A DNA stretch of 64,000 bases, from positions 55,132 through 119,131 of the forward strand of contig JBJLFR010000016.1 of NCBI GenBank assembly GCA_045565285.1, in the 5' to 3' direction. The position numbers and the translations under genes were made by a program. The notes under the pieces are model-generated. The model ran no database searches, was not told the origin of the DNA, and worked only from the letters and a program-made list of their open reading frames with translations. This stretch comes from CACIIZ01 sp045565285. Lineage in GTDB: Bacteria; Pseudomonadota; Alphaproteobacteria; Rhodobacterales; Rhodobacteraceae. This document shows positions 55,306-62,792 of the stretch, one piece after another; position 1 is the first letter of the stretch; each line of letters starts with the position of its first letter.

Positions 55306-57213
55306 ATGCTTTTGAAAAGACCTATTATCAATATAATTAAGCCAAATTCTAAAGGTGGAAGATACTATATGCTTGTGTCTATACCTGTAGAGTTACGAAA
55401 GTTTTTCAATGGTAAAAGACAGATCAAAAGAAGTTGTGGTTCATTAAGAGAAGTAACAACTTATCCTGAAGCAGTAGCAGTTTCTCAAGGTGAAAAAGGA
55501 AAAGCATTATTAGATGAGATAATGGCTAAGTACTATGAAATAGATCCATTAGTATTTAGTGCAGAAAAACTATTAGAATCCTTATTTGCTACTCACGATA
55601 ATCAAGGAAGAATACTTCCTGAATCTAAATGGCATAAAAGTAAAGTTAGTAAGGCTGACTGTAAAATACTAGCAACTCCAAAAAATAATCAAGAAGAGTA
55701 CGACAGATTAGTAAACAGACTTAGAGCAATAATGTCTAGTTTCTTAGATGCTGAAATCACTGTGCCTGATGTAGACATTGATTCTGATTTCAAAGCAATA
55801 GAATCTCAAATCAATATGAGTAGAGGTGGAATAATGTCACCTACTAAGTATCGTGATGACCCTATTTCAAAACAGATAGCTGATGATTTGATGGAGCAAC
55901 TCAACTTTCATAATGATCAGATGAAAGAGAAACTTATAAAAGCAGGAACACCTTTTTGGTATAATTGGTCAAGAGTTGGTTGGATTAAAGATAAAACAAA
56001 TCAAATAATGAACTCTGAAACTATGAAAGAAAGAATGTCTATTACTCAAATGAAAGAGTTTGAACAGATGATGTTTCAAGCTGAAGGAGTAACTCAAGAT
56101 GATATTGATAGATATTATAAAATACAAAGTGCCTATAAAGATTTTACAGATAAAGAATATGAAAAGTCATTAGGTAGAGGTACGGATTTAAAAGGTGTTA
56201 AGTTTTCAGAATGTATGGAGCAATACCATAAAGATCAAAGACGTTCTCGTTATAGTGCTAAGTCAACAAAAACAGAGAGGGGTTCACAAGAATACTTTAT
56301 GAATACAATGGGTGATCGTGATATTGCTCTGATAGATAAAAAGTTAGGAATGGAATATATCAATCACCTAGAGAAAGATTACAATAACAAACAAGGTAAT
56401 CCTTTATCTAAAGCTACTATTCGTAAGAAAGTTGGTGCAGTTAGGTCAGTCTTAAAATGGGCTGAAGAACAACCTGATTATAATTTTTTGAATACTTGGA
56501 ATGATCTTAGTTTTGAAAATAGAGGTGTAGCAGAAAAACCTAGAAGAAGTTGGGAAGATGCTTGGCTGAAAGAACTATTCCAACTTGATATTGATGGTGA
56601 TAAGCACGATGGATTGAAACTCCAACTGCGTATTTTAGTTTGTACAGGTTGTAGACTTGAAGAAGCCTGTGCTTTGCAAATGGGTGATCTTAAAACTTTA
56701 GAAAATGGACTGAAGGTTATTAGTACTGAACGAGAATCTCTAGTTGTTAAAAGACCTAGAAATGGAGATATGAGAGCAGTCAGAAGAAAGATTCCTATTA
56801 TGAATATTCTACAAGAATACATTGATGCGTATCTCAAAACTTTTACTGAAGAAGAAAGAAAAGAAGACAGTACATTTTTATTTGTAGATAGATTTAACTA
56901 TTACAGACGTATGAGTGGTGGCAAGTATTCTAATGAAGCATCTGACGTTTTAATTAATGCTATTGATCCTGTTAGACTGAAATACCTAAATCCAAAAGAA
57001 TTTAGATTGGATCTTCATTCATTAAGGACAACCTTCAACAGAATTACTGCTGATGCTTTTATTCAGGATAGTACGAGAAAAAAAATTATAGGTCATACAC
57101 AGAGTGATAGAGATAAGAACTACCTAATGGAACCACTCTCTCCTTCTGCTCTACAGAGTGCTAAACAACAATTAGATAACTGTGATTTCAACTTTATAAG
57201 AGGAGAAAAATAA
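55306..57213 (+). CDS. Tyrosine-type site-specific integrase, long form
   Basis: Integrase of the element, 635 residues from the ATG at 55306. The frame is open back into the tRNA, so the start is uncertain; a GGAG lies only two bases before this ATG. The catalytic domain is complete: Arg in CTGCRLEEACALQ, HxxR in LDLHSLRTTFNR, the third-box His in KIIGHTQSD and the nucleophilic Tyr in DKNYLMEPLS. A SAM-like core-binding domain lies around residues 310-420 (ATIRKKVGAVRSVLKWAEEQ). About 300 residues precede it, mostly helical and charged, far longer than the usual arm-binding domain. The serine recombinase ATG follows the stop immediately. Confidence 0.92.
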   Translation: MLLKRPIINIIKPNSKGGRYYMLVSIPVELRKFFNGKRQIKRSCGSLREVTTYPEAVAVSQGEKGKALLDEIMAKYYEIDPLVFSAEKLLESLFATHDNQGRILPESKWHKSKVSKADCKILATPKNNQEEYDRLVNRLRAIMSSFLDAEITVPDVDIDSDFKAIESQINMSRGGIMSPTKYRDDPISKQIADDLMEQLNFHNDQMKEKLIKAGTPFWYNWSRVGWIKDKTNQIMNSETMKERMSITQMKEFEQMMFQAEGVTQDDIDRYYKIQSAYKDFTDKEYEKSLGRGTDLKGVKFSECMEQYHKDQRRSRYSAKSTKTERGSQEYFMNTMGDRDIALIDKKLGMEYINHLEKDYNNKQGNPLSKATIRKKVGAVRSVLKWAEEQPDYNFLNTWNDLSFENRGVAEKPRRSWEDAWLKELFQLDIDGDKHDGLKLQLRILVCTGCRLEEACALQMGDLKTLENGLKVISTERESLVVKRPRNGDMRAVRRKIPIMNILQEYIDAYLKTFTEEERKEDSTFLFVDRFNYYRRMSGGKYSNEASDVLINAIDPVRLKYLNPKEFRLDLHSLRTTFNRITADAFIQDSTRKKIIGHTQSDRDKNYLMEPLSPSALQSAKQQLDNCDFNFIRGEK

Positions 57214-57750
57214 ATGCGATATGGCTATGCTAGAGTAAGCACAAATGATCAGGATTTAACTCTTCAAATTGATGCTTTAGAGAAAGCTGATTGTTCCGTA
57301 ATTAGAAAAGAAAAAGTATCAGGAACTAAGCTTGATAATAGAGAAGAATTGAACACCTTATTAGACTTTATTAGAGAAGGAGATGAACTAGTTGTAACTA
57401 GAATTGATCGCCTTGCTAGAAGTCTTAGAGATTTGCAGAACATAGTTCATCTGCTGAATAAAAAAGGAGTGAATTTAGTCGCTACTGATCAGCCTATTGA
57501 TACTTCAACTTCTGCAGGTAAAGCCTTTCTAGATATGCTTGGTGTGTTCGCAGAGTTTGAAACTAATTTGAGAAGAGAACGTCAGGCTGAAGGCATCAAA
57601 AAGGCTAAAGCTAATGGTGTCTATAAGGGCAGAAAAACAAGCATAGATAGACGCATTGTTCAAGAGATGAGAGATAGTGGATTAGGTGCTACTGCTATTG
57701 CTAGGCAGTTGAACTGCGATAGAACTAGTGTTTATAGAGTGCTAAGATGA
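57214..57750 (+). CDS. Serine recombinase (resolvase/invertase family)
   Basis: A 178-residue small serine recombinase. The catalytic Ser is in MRYGYARVSTNDQD at residue 9. The Arg cluster is in TRIDRLARSLRDL, then SAGKAFLDMLGVFAEFETNLRRERQ, and the C-terminal helix-turn-helix RDSGLGATAIARQLNCDRTSVYRVL. Its start codon abuts the integrase stop and its own stop overlaps the next gene, so all three are one operon. It could resolve dimers, invert DNA within the element or serve as excision partner. Confidence 0.93.
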   Translation: MRYGYARVSTNDQDLTLQIDALEKADCSVIRKEKVSGTKLDNREELNTLLDFIREGDELVVTRIDRLARSLRDLQNIVHLLNKKGVNLVATDQPIDTSTSAGKAFLDMLGVFAEFETNLRRERQAEGIKKAKANGVYKGRKTSIDRRIVQEMRDSGLGATAIARQLNCDRTSVYRVLR

Positions 57751-58061
57751 TTAGAGTTTTTCTTTTTGTAGTACTCCTATTATCTCCTATTCAATCAGTA
57801 GCAAAATGGTTTTCTGAACCTGAAGAGATCTTTGAAACTGAAAGGTGTCTAGGTGCTTTTATTGATGGTGCTAAGATACTTAATGATAGGTTAGTTGAAA
57901 GTAAGATCAGTAATGAAACACGAAGGCTGATTGATATGGTGGTACGTAATGATCGTGGTTATCCATACATTCTAAGATTTGAATACATTACAGACTATAA
58001 TGATTTGAATGATAAGGATCAGAAAGGTGGTGAGTGTTATGTTATTCAGTTGGAAGGCTAG
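57747..58061 (+). CDS. Small exported protein of unknown function
   Basis: A 104-residue protein with a clear signal peptide (MIRVFLFVVLLLSPIQSVA, cleavage near residue 19) and a mature region with two cysteines, one in TERCLGAF and one in GGECYVIQ, which could form a disulfide. The ATGA overlap with the recombinase gene indicates translational coupling. I do not recognise the family. An exported protein in the recombinase operon is unexpected. Confidence 0.7.
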   Translation: MIRVFLFVVLLLSPIQSVAKWFSEPEEIFETERCLGAFIDGAKILNDRLVESKISNETRRLIDMVVRNDRGYPYILRFEYITDYNDLNDKDQKGGECYVIQLEG

Positions 58062-58259
58062 GGTCTAATTTGATTTATTATAATTATAAATATCAGTTAC
58101 TACCCCAACTGATATTAAAGTACCAAAATGGTAAGAAAAACTAAAGTAGATATTTCCATTTTTTTCCGTATTTTTAGTGCTCTGTTTAATCAAAGAATAC
58201 TATAAGTTAAGATCAAATTAACAAACAAAACTATCCTTAGAAGTTATACCTTTACACAA
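58062..58259. other. Non-coding stretch with a strong 10-bp hairpin
   Basis: Twenty-eight bases after the preceding stop, AATATCAGTT (58089-58098) and AACTGATATT (58107-58116) form a perfect 10-bp stem with the loop ACTACCCC. No T-run follows on the + strand, so it may stabilise the 3' end of the recombinase mRNA, terminate weakly, or act as an operator. A matching half-site TATCAGTTA recurs at 58425-58433, before the gene at 58452. Nothing else is recognised here. Confidence 0.5.
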
Positions 58260-58421
58260 ATGCAAAAAATAGTAACTTATGGAAAGACCATCAGAAGACC
58301 AGCAGATAAAGATGGTAGTTTTTATTCTTTTTTTTACAATAATCAAGAGTATTTTGATGAGATTATATATAAACAAAATATCAAATCATACAGTTGCATA
58401 GGTGTTATTAATCCTTATTAA
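58260..58421 (+). CDS. Possible small protein, 53 residues
   Basis: An ATG at 58260 opens a 53-codon frame whose composition looks protein-like: TIRRPADKDGSFYSFFYNN followed by QEYFDEIIYK and a Cys-containing end. No signal peptide, no clear ribosome site, no known family. It lies in the 390-bp gap between two better-supported genes. Offered as a candidate only. Confidence 0.35.
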   Translation: MQKIVTYGKTIRRPADKDGSFYSFFYNNQEYFDEIIYKQNIKSYSCIGVINPY

Positions 58422-58451
58422 ATATATCAGTTAATTTTAAAAGATAAATAA

Positions 58452-58799
58452 ATGCAAAAAACTAAATTACTAAGTTACACATTGATTGACTTTCCATCTA
58501 AAGCTCAAATGAATTTATACATTAAGTACATTGAGCAAATAGAAAATGATAAATCAAATTCTGAGAAACTTCTAAATGCAGGATTAGTTAGAAGAACACA
58601 TTCTCAAATATGGAATTCTAATAATGTTTTTAGAATTGGAGTAACCTTTGAATATGAAGATGAAAAATGCTTCAATAAAGTGCAAAAATTATTAAGTGAA
58701 TTTATGAACAATGCTGAAACAAAGGAACTTTTAATAAATACAAAAATGTCAGCATCAAGAGGCATAATTTTAATAGATAAATTTTTTAAAAACCCATAA
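58452..58799 (+). CDS. Small cytosolic protein, paralogue A
   Basis: A 115-residue protein without signal peptide. Its C-terminal half (IWNSNNVFRIGVTFEYEDEK, then FNKVQKLL and SASRGIILID) aligns with the gene at 59472-59801 (VWNK...RFIHIFEYESKESF, ENCQKIF, SDRGLVI). The strand-helix rhythm resembles a dimeric alpha/beta-barrel (ferredoxin-like) fold, which is a guess from pattern. No catalytic motif seen. Its last 14 bases overlap the convergent gene at 58786. Confidence 0.65.
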   Translation: MQKTKLLSYTLIDFPSKAQMNLYIKYIEQIENDKSNSEKLLNAGLVRRTHSQIWNSNNVFRIGVTFEYEDEKCFNKVQKLLSEFMNNAETKELLINTKMSASRGIILIDKFFKNP

Positions 58800-58989
58800 T
58801 TTTACCATACATAAATTCATCATATTTTTGTTTACAAATATATCTTTGTTTGTTTCCTCTCAAAAGAAATGAATGATTGCTTTTTGATGAATCTACAAAA
58901 GTCCAACCATCAAAAGTCCACATCTCTTCTGCAAAGTTTTGTGTTGAGATAAATAATAAACTGATTGTTACAATTATTCTGATCATCAC
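58786..58989 (-). CDS. Small exported protein, 67 residues
   Basis: Begins at 58989 with GGGAG eight bases upstream of the ATG. MIRIIVTISLLFISTQNFA is a convincing signal peptide, followed by EEMWTFDGWTFVDSSK, a charged segment and a single Cys near RYICKQKY. The mature peptide is only about 47 residues. No family recognised. Its stop lies inside the 3' end of the convergent gene, an overlap of 14 bases. Confidence 0.6.
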   Translation of the reverse strand: MMIRIIVTISLLFISTQNFAEEMWTFDGWTFVDSSKSNHSFLLRGNKQRYICKQKYDEFMYGKIMGF

Positions 58990-59073
58990 TAATACTCCCT
59001 TTGCTCAAGAATTACCCAACCTCTTTGATTAGAAAAATATCAACAAAACTATTTAGTATTGTAGAATGATTGA

Positions 59074-59181
59074 ATGAAAAAAGTTTTAAAGTTTCTAATA
59101 TTTATATTGAAATGGGATATTAGGATTAGCTTAATAGTCTTTGCAGTTATTATGTTATGGTATTTTTTTCAGAACTATTAA
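59074..59181 (+). CDS. Possible single-helix membrane micropeptide, 35 residues
   Basis: ATG at 59074, TAA ending at 59181. Basic N-terminus MKKVLKF, then two hydrophobic stretches around LIFILKW and ISLIVFAVIMLWYFF. Could be a small membrane protein such as a holin-like or toxin-type peptide, but it may be a chance frame in AT-rich DNA. Nothing beyond hydropathy supports it. Confidence 0.25.
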   Translation: MKKVLKFLIFILKWDIRISLIVFAVIMLWYFFQNY

Positions 59182-59208
59182 TAAAAAAAAATTAATAATA
59201 ACTAAAGA

Positions 59209-59403
59209 TTAGTTAAACTTATTCCTGTTAACATTTACTTTAACTTTTTGAAAAGTAGTATCAGGTAAGTTGTATGCATTGTAAATAAAGTTGCTGATAT
59301 TCTCTCTGTTATTTCTAACAGTTTTGAATATCCATCTAGCACCTAATAATGCTCCCCAACCAAGAAACAATAGTGTTGATAATGTGGATATGATGCAAGC
59401 CAT
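59209..59403 (-). CDS. Small membrane-anchored protein of unknown function
   Basis: From the Met at 59403 the protein is 64 residues. An N-terminal transmembrane helix MACIISTLSTLLFLGWGALL is followed by a basic, Asn-rich tail (ARWIFKTVRNNRENISNF). The frame continues upstream to a GTG at 59454, which would add a poorly hydrophobic 17 residues. No ribosome site is clear for either start. Family unknown. Confidence 0.45.
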   Translation of the reverse strand: MACIISTLSTLLFLGWGALLGARWIFKTVRNNRENISNFIYNAYNLPDTTFQKVKVNVNRNKFN

Positions 59404-59471
59404 TTGAATAGTATAGCAAAAATGATCAGCTATTCGCAAGTGACAAGGTGACACAGAAGCAAATCAATAGG

Positions 59472-59801
59472 TTAAGTCAGATCTGTTTCACTGATTACTA
59501 AACCTCTATCAGATACCATTTTTACTAATAAACCTTGAAAAAGTTCATTATCAATACTCTTAAAAATTTTTTGACAGTTTTCAAAACTCTCTTTGCTTTC
59601 ATACTCAAAAATATGGATGAATCTATGTTCACTTAATTTATTCCAAACCTTTAGAACTGAATGTTTTAACAATCCACCTTTACGTAGTAATGGGTAATAT
59701 TCTTTACCCATTTTTTCCCATCTATTCTCAAATAATTCTGCATCTTTTGCAGATGCAAAATCTTGCGTAGTCATATTTACTAGCTTTAAATCTTTAGTCA
59801 T
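59472..59801 (-). CDS. Small cytosolic protein, paralogue B
   Basis: 109 residues from the ATG at 59801, chosen because AGGA lies nine bases upstream; a TTG at 59822 would add seven residues. No signal peptide. Its middle and end (KVWNKLSEHRFIHIFEYESK, SFENCQKIF, SDRGLVIS) are recognisably related to the gene at 58452-58799 on the opposite strand. Such F-E-Y-E/F patterns occur in dimeric alpha/beta-barrel proteins. Function not recognised. Confidence 0.65.
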   Translation of the reverse strand: MTKDLKLVNMTTQDFASAKDAELFENRWEKMGKEYYPLLRKGGLLKHSVLKVWNKLSEHRFIHIFEYESKESFENCQKIFKSIDNELFQGLLVKMVSDRGLVISETDLT

Positions 59802-60282
59802 AAAATTTAATCCTATTATCAATTATTTCTTTTTATTATAACTAATATAATCTAACCTCTGTGAATAGAAACCTATAAACACAAACATTATGGTTTACCT
59901 ACTTTTCTAAAAAACTGTAAATGTTCCAAAACCTAAATTTATTAACTGTAGTTTTCTAAAATCTCCTATCTAAAATACAATGCCTTGAGAATAGATGGTG
60001 AATGATTGGATCTATTATCTATGCTTGTATGTAAACCTGATTAGAACCCTATCTTTTTGATATGAATGGTATGTTATCAATCACTTAGATTGGTACTGTA
60101 AACTGTTCCTTTTGGGTCTAGAATTATAGAATATGTACTGTTCCATACATAGAATAGACCCTATTGGTACAGTAATTGTGTACCATTCAAATGTACCTGT
60201 AGAGTATACCCAAATGGTCTACTAGGCAGGGACATATTATGTGTTAGAATAGAATAGGTATTAGTAATGTAGGAGGTATAGG
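59802..60282. promoter_or_regulatory. 480-bp non-coding region rich in repeats and dyads
   Basis: No gene seen. The motif ACTGTAAA(C)TGTTCC occurs at 59914-59927 and 60095-60109, with a shorter GTACTGTTCC at 60135-60144. Dyads: GGGTCTA (60114-60120) with TAGACCC (60155-60161) enclosing TATGTA/TACATA (60132-60137, 60146-60151), and TGGTAC (60165-60170) with GTACCA (60180-60185). It separates divergent genes. Could be an operator cluster for an element-encoded regulator or a replication origin with iterons. A strong AGGAGG at 60271-60276 serves the next gene. Confidence 0.5.
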
Positions 60283-60720
60283 ATGAGATATTGGAAATAC
60301 ATTATAGCAATAGTAGTAGTTACTGTTCTAAGTAAAGTATTCATCTACACCTATGCTAATGCTAATTCTAATACAGTAGAAGATTATACAGAATGGGAAT
60401 TTGTAGTTTATGATCAGGAAGTAAACTTCTACTATGTAGATCCTAATACAATTACTGAACATGAAGGATTACTTTTCTTCAAAGAACTAACAGACTACTC
60501 ACTTCCTAAAGAAGGTAGTAGGTCTAGATTTGCATTCATAATAGCTGATTATAAGAATGAAGTTATTAGGGAATTGATGATTGCTTTTTATGAAGAAAAA
60601 GGTGCAGTAGGTGAACAGTTAAAAGTACTCAAACCTACTCCAAAATGGCAACAAGTTTCTAGACCTAACACAGTAGGAAACATGATACTAAACTACGTCT
60701 GTGATCAGTTTAAATCTTAA
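60283..60720 (+). CDS. Exported surface-adhesin-E-like protein
   Basis: 145 residues with an N-terminal hydrophobic anchor or signal (residues about 5-22). The mature part follows the surface-adhesin protein E pattern: a W-x-F opening strand, NFYYVDPNTI, LLFFKELTDYSLP, an Arg-containing strand, then PKWQQVSRPNTVGNMILNYVC. Perfect AGGAGG ribosome site six bases before the ATG. In other bacteria this family occurs as small periplasmic or surface proteins. Family match is by eye. Confidence 0.6.
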   Translation: MRYWKYIIAIVVVTVLSKVFIYTYANANSNTVEDYTEWEFVVYDQEVNFYYVDPNTITEHEGLLFFKELTDYSLPKEGSRSRFAFIIADYKNEVIRELMIAFYEEKGAVGEQLKVLKPTPKWQQVSRPNTVGNMILNYVCDQFKS

Positions 60721-60757
60721 ACCTTTATAAATTCTAAAAATATTTTATGATGCAAAT

Positions 60758-61297
60758 ATGAATAAGTTTATTAGTGTAATTATAATTTTTGCATTTTTAA
60801 TTGGATCACCTATTTTTTCAAATCCAAAAGGCAAAGGACTGTGGTGCACTAATTCTCAAAATTTAAAATCTGAGAATAACAGCATTCCATCTGAGGATGA
60901 CATTATTTTTGATTTTATTTATCAGTCTTTAACAGGTGTAGGAGCAAATTTTTCTTCAGAAAATTTTTTAAGGTTTTATTGGATTGAATTTGCAAATGAT
61001 CTTTACAAAATAGAAACTGTGGGTGAAAAAAAATATTATGATACCAAAATAAATAGTATATCTTGGAGGATATATACTGACTTGAAAAACGAATTTGAAA
61101 AATATGGGGTGACTGAAAGGAATACCAAAGTTACAGTAGATAGAAAAACCTTAAAACTATCAATCCATACAAAACCTATTTTAAAATTTCAATGTGAAGT
61201 AGCACAAGATTTTGACGCTTTAATGTTAAAAGCTAAAAGACTTCGTGACTTGCTACAAGAAGAATATAACAAGAAACTAGAAGGTAACAAAATCTAA
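60758..61297 (+). CDS. Exported protein of unknown function
   Basis: 179 residues. A signal peptide (FISVIIIFAFLIGSPIFS) is followed by GKGLWCTNSQN and a second Cys near KFQCEVAQD that could pair with it. A run of alternating strands lies between (FLRFYWIEFANDLYKIETVG). No ribosome site is obvious. Family not recognised. Lies 37 bp after the adhesin-E-like gene on the same strand. Confidence 0.65.
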   Translation: MNKFISVIIIFAFLIGSPIFSNPKGKGLWCTNSQNLKSENNSIPSEDDIIFDFIYQSLTGVGANFSSENFLRFYWIEFANDLYKIETVGEKKYYDTKINSISWRIYTDLKNEFEKYGVTERNTKVTVDRKTLKLSIHTKPILKFQCEVAQDFDALMLKAKRLRDLLQEEYNKKLEGNKI

Positions 61298-61357
61298 ACT
61301 ATTTATTTCCTTTAGTTGATGACAGATTCTGATCAAATGAATGATAGCATTAGGGGG

Positions 61358-61460
61358 AGTGCGAGAGCCATGCCACCCTATCCCGATATGTATTGTTGAA
61401 CACATACACAGATTAGGTTTTTAAAAGGGAGAAGGAGTAGTAGCTGCAACTCCTGTATTG
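61358..61460 (+). repeat. Duplicated non-coding block, copy A
   Basis: The best part, 61407-61460, starts CACAGATTAGGTTTTTAAAA and ends CAACTCCTGTATTG. It matches copy B (62736-62789) at roughly three quarters of positions by eye; a weaker match extends upstream through TGCCACCC. AGGAGT and ACTCCT inside it can pair as a 6-bp stem. It lies upstream of the secreted-protein gene at 61546. Neither coding nor a known RNA family to my knowledge. Confidence 0.6.
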
Positions 61461-61545
61461 TGTAGATTAAAGTGTACTCTAAAGAGATATAGTGGCAATT
61501 TAAAAAAAGATGTATATAATTTGATAAATAATTATGGAGAATTAA

Positions 61546-61950
61546 ATGAAAATTAGAATGTTAATTTCATCTTTTACTTTTTTCTTATTTTTTACAAGTT
61601 TATGTTTTGGCGAAGATTTAGAGGCCAGAATTAAAAAATTAGAAACCATACAAAACTCTATGATTAGTATTTTGAGTAATACTATGCTAGACGAAGTCCT
61701 TGATAGAGCAATTGAAGTAGTAGAATTTGCTATTGATGAAAAAGAAGCAGAATGCATAAAGAAAGAACTAAGCACAGGTTCTAAAATAAACATTCTTGCC
61801 TATGTTACTATAGCGGAATTACTACTGAACAAAATTTCAGTTACAGAAGAAACATTTAAAGAACAAGTTCCTTTTGCTGATATGCAAAGTGTTATTTCAC
61901 AATTGGATGAAGTTGATAAGAAATGTGATTGTGGTGGCGAACCTTGTTAA
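61546..61950 (+). CDS. Exported protein of unknown function, first of a pair
   Basis: 134 residues; GGAG six bases before the ATG. The signal peptide ends SLCFG-ED. The mature part is helical and acidic, starts with a short coiled-coil-like stretch (LEARIKKLETIQNSMIS), and ends with CDCGGEPC plus an earlier Cys in EAECIKKE. The DNA encoding the signal-peptide end is nearly identical to that of the next gene. Family unknown. Confidence 0.65.
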   Translation: MKIRMLISSFTFFLFFTSLCFGEDLEARIKKLETIQNSMISILSNTMLDEVLDRAIEVVEFAIDEKEAECIKKELSTGSKINILAYVTIAELLLNKISVTEETFKEQVPFADMQSVISQLDEVDKKCDCGGEPC

Positions 61951-61997
61951 TCTCATATAAAAAACATCTTTGAAAAGTATTTTGTATCAGGTTTTTA

Positions 61998-62663
61998 ATG
62001 AAACTCCAATTTTTTAAACCCATAATTTTGATTTATTTCTTACTTCCAAGTTTATGTTTTGGCGAAGACTTTTTTGAATATTTTAATAGTTATTTAAGCA
62101 AAGAATTCAGCTTTGATGTTTATTTTGAAGATGATTATGTTTTTGACGAAATTATAATGGATGCTGACAAATCTAAAAGATTTTTTCCCGTATCATTAAA
62201 AGCAGCTGAAGGTAAAAATGATGTAATGGCATTACTTAAATTAGAATGTGAAAAAAAAATATGTAATGTAACGGGAAATTTTGATTTTACATTTGGGTTG
62301 GAAGGAATTTCAAATAGAATAACACGAAAATTTGAAGTCTCAAATTATAGTACTTCATTGAGTTCCAATAATGCTAGTCTTACAGATACATTAAATAGTA
62401 TTTTAGATGTCAAAGTAACTTTAAATAGAGAGGTTATGTGGCACGATACAGCTGATTTGTTTTCAGTAGTTGATAAAGCAGATCGTTTAGTTCCAGAAGC
62501 TGTAACTGTTTATACTGATCATTTTACTAAAGATCAAAAAGTTGATCTAGTAAAAAAATGCTTTAATAAATGTACATCTGTTTCAGTATATGGTGAACCA
62601 TTTTTTGATGATTTAGGTAATTTAAGTTTAAAAGCTCTTGAAATAAAAAACTTAGAAGAATAA
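61998..62663 (+). CDS. Exported protein of unknown function, second of a pair
   Basis: 221 residues with signal peptide ending LPSLCFG-ED, then an acidic, beta-rich mature region with two cysteine pairs (LECEKKICNV and KCFNKCTSV) likely to form disulfides. The 21 bases around AAGTTTATGTTTTGGCGAAG are shared with the preceding gene, although the mature proteins look unrelated. No family recognised. Both genes are enclosed by copies A and B of a non-coding repeat. Confidence 0.65.
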   Translation: MKLQFFKPIILIYFLLPSLCFGEDFFEYFNSYLSKEFSFDVYFEDDYVFDEIIMDADKSKRFFPVSLKAAEGKNDVMALLKLECEKKICNVTGNFDFTFGLEGISNRITRKFEVSNYSTSLSSNNASLTDTLNSILDVKVTLNREVMWHDTADLFSVVDKADRLVPEAVTVYTDHFTKDQKVDLVKKCFNKCTSVSVYGEPFFDDLGNLSLKALEIKNLEE

Positions 62664-62687
62664 TCGTTTTCAATAGCTTTCTTACCC

Positions 62688-62789
62688 CACGCAAGTGCCA
62701 CCCCACCCCCACACGTATGTATATATAACCTCTGCCACAGATTAGGTATTTTAAAAGGAGAACATATAGGTGTTACAACTCCTTGATTG
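62688..62789 (+). repeat. Duplicated non-coding block, copy B
   Basis: Core 62736-62789 starts CACAGATTAGGTATTTTAAA and ends CAACTCCTTGATTG, parallel to copy A. AAGGAG and CTCCTT within it pair in the same place as the stem of copy A, although the bases differ. The 5' part is conspicuously C-rich (CCACCCCACCCCCACACG near 62697-62714), unusual in this AT-rich DNA. Lies after the gene ending at 62663. Confidence 0.6.
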
Positions 62790-62792
62790 AAG

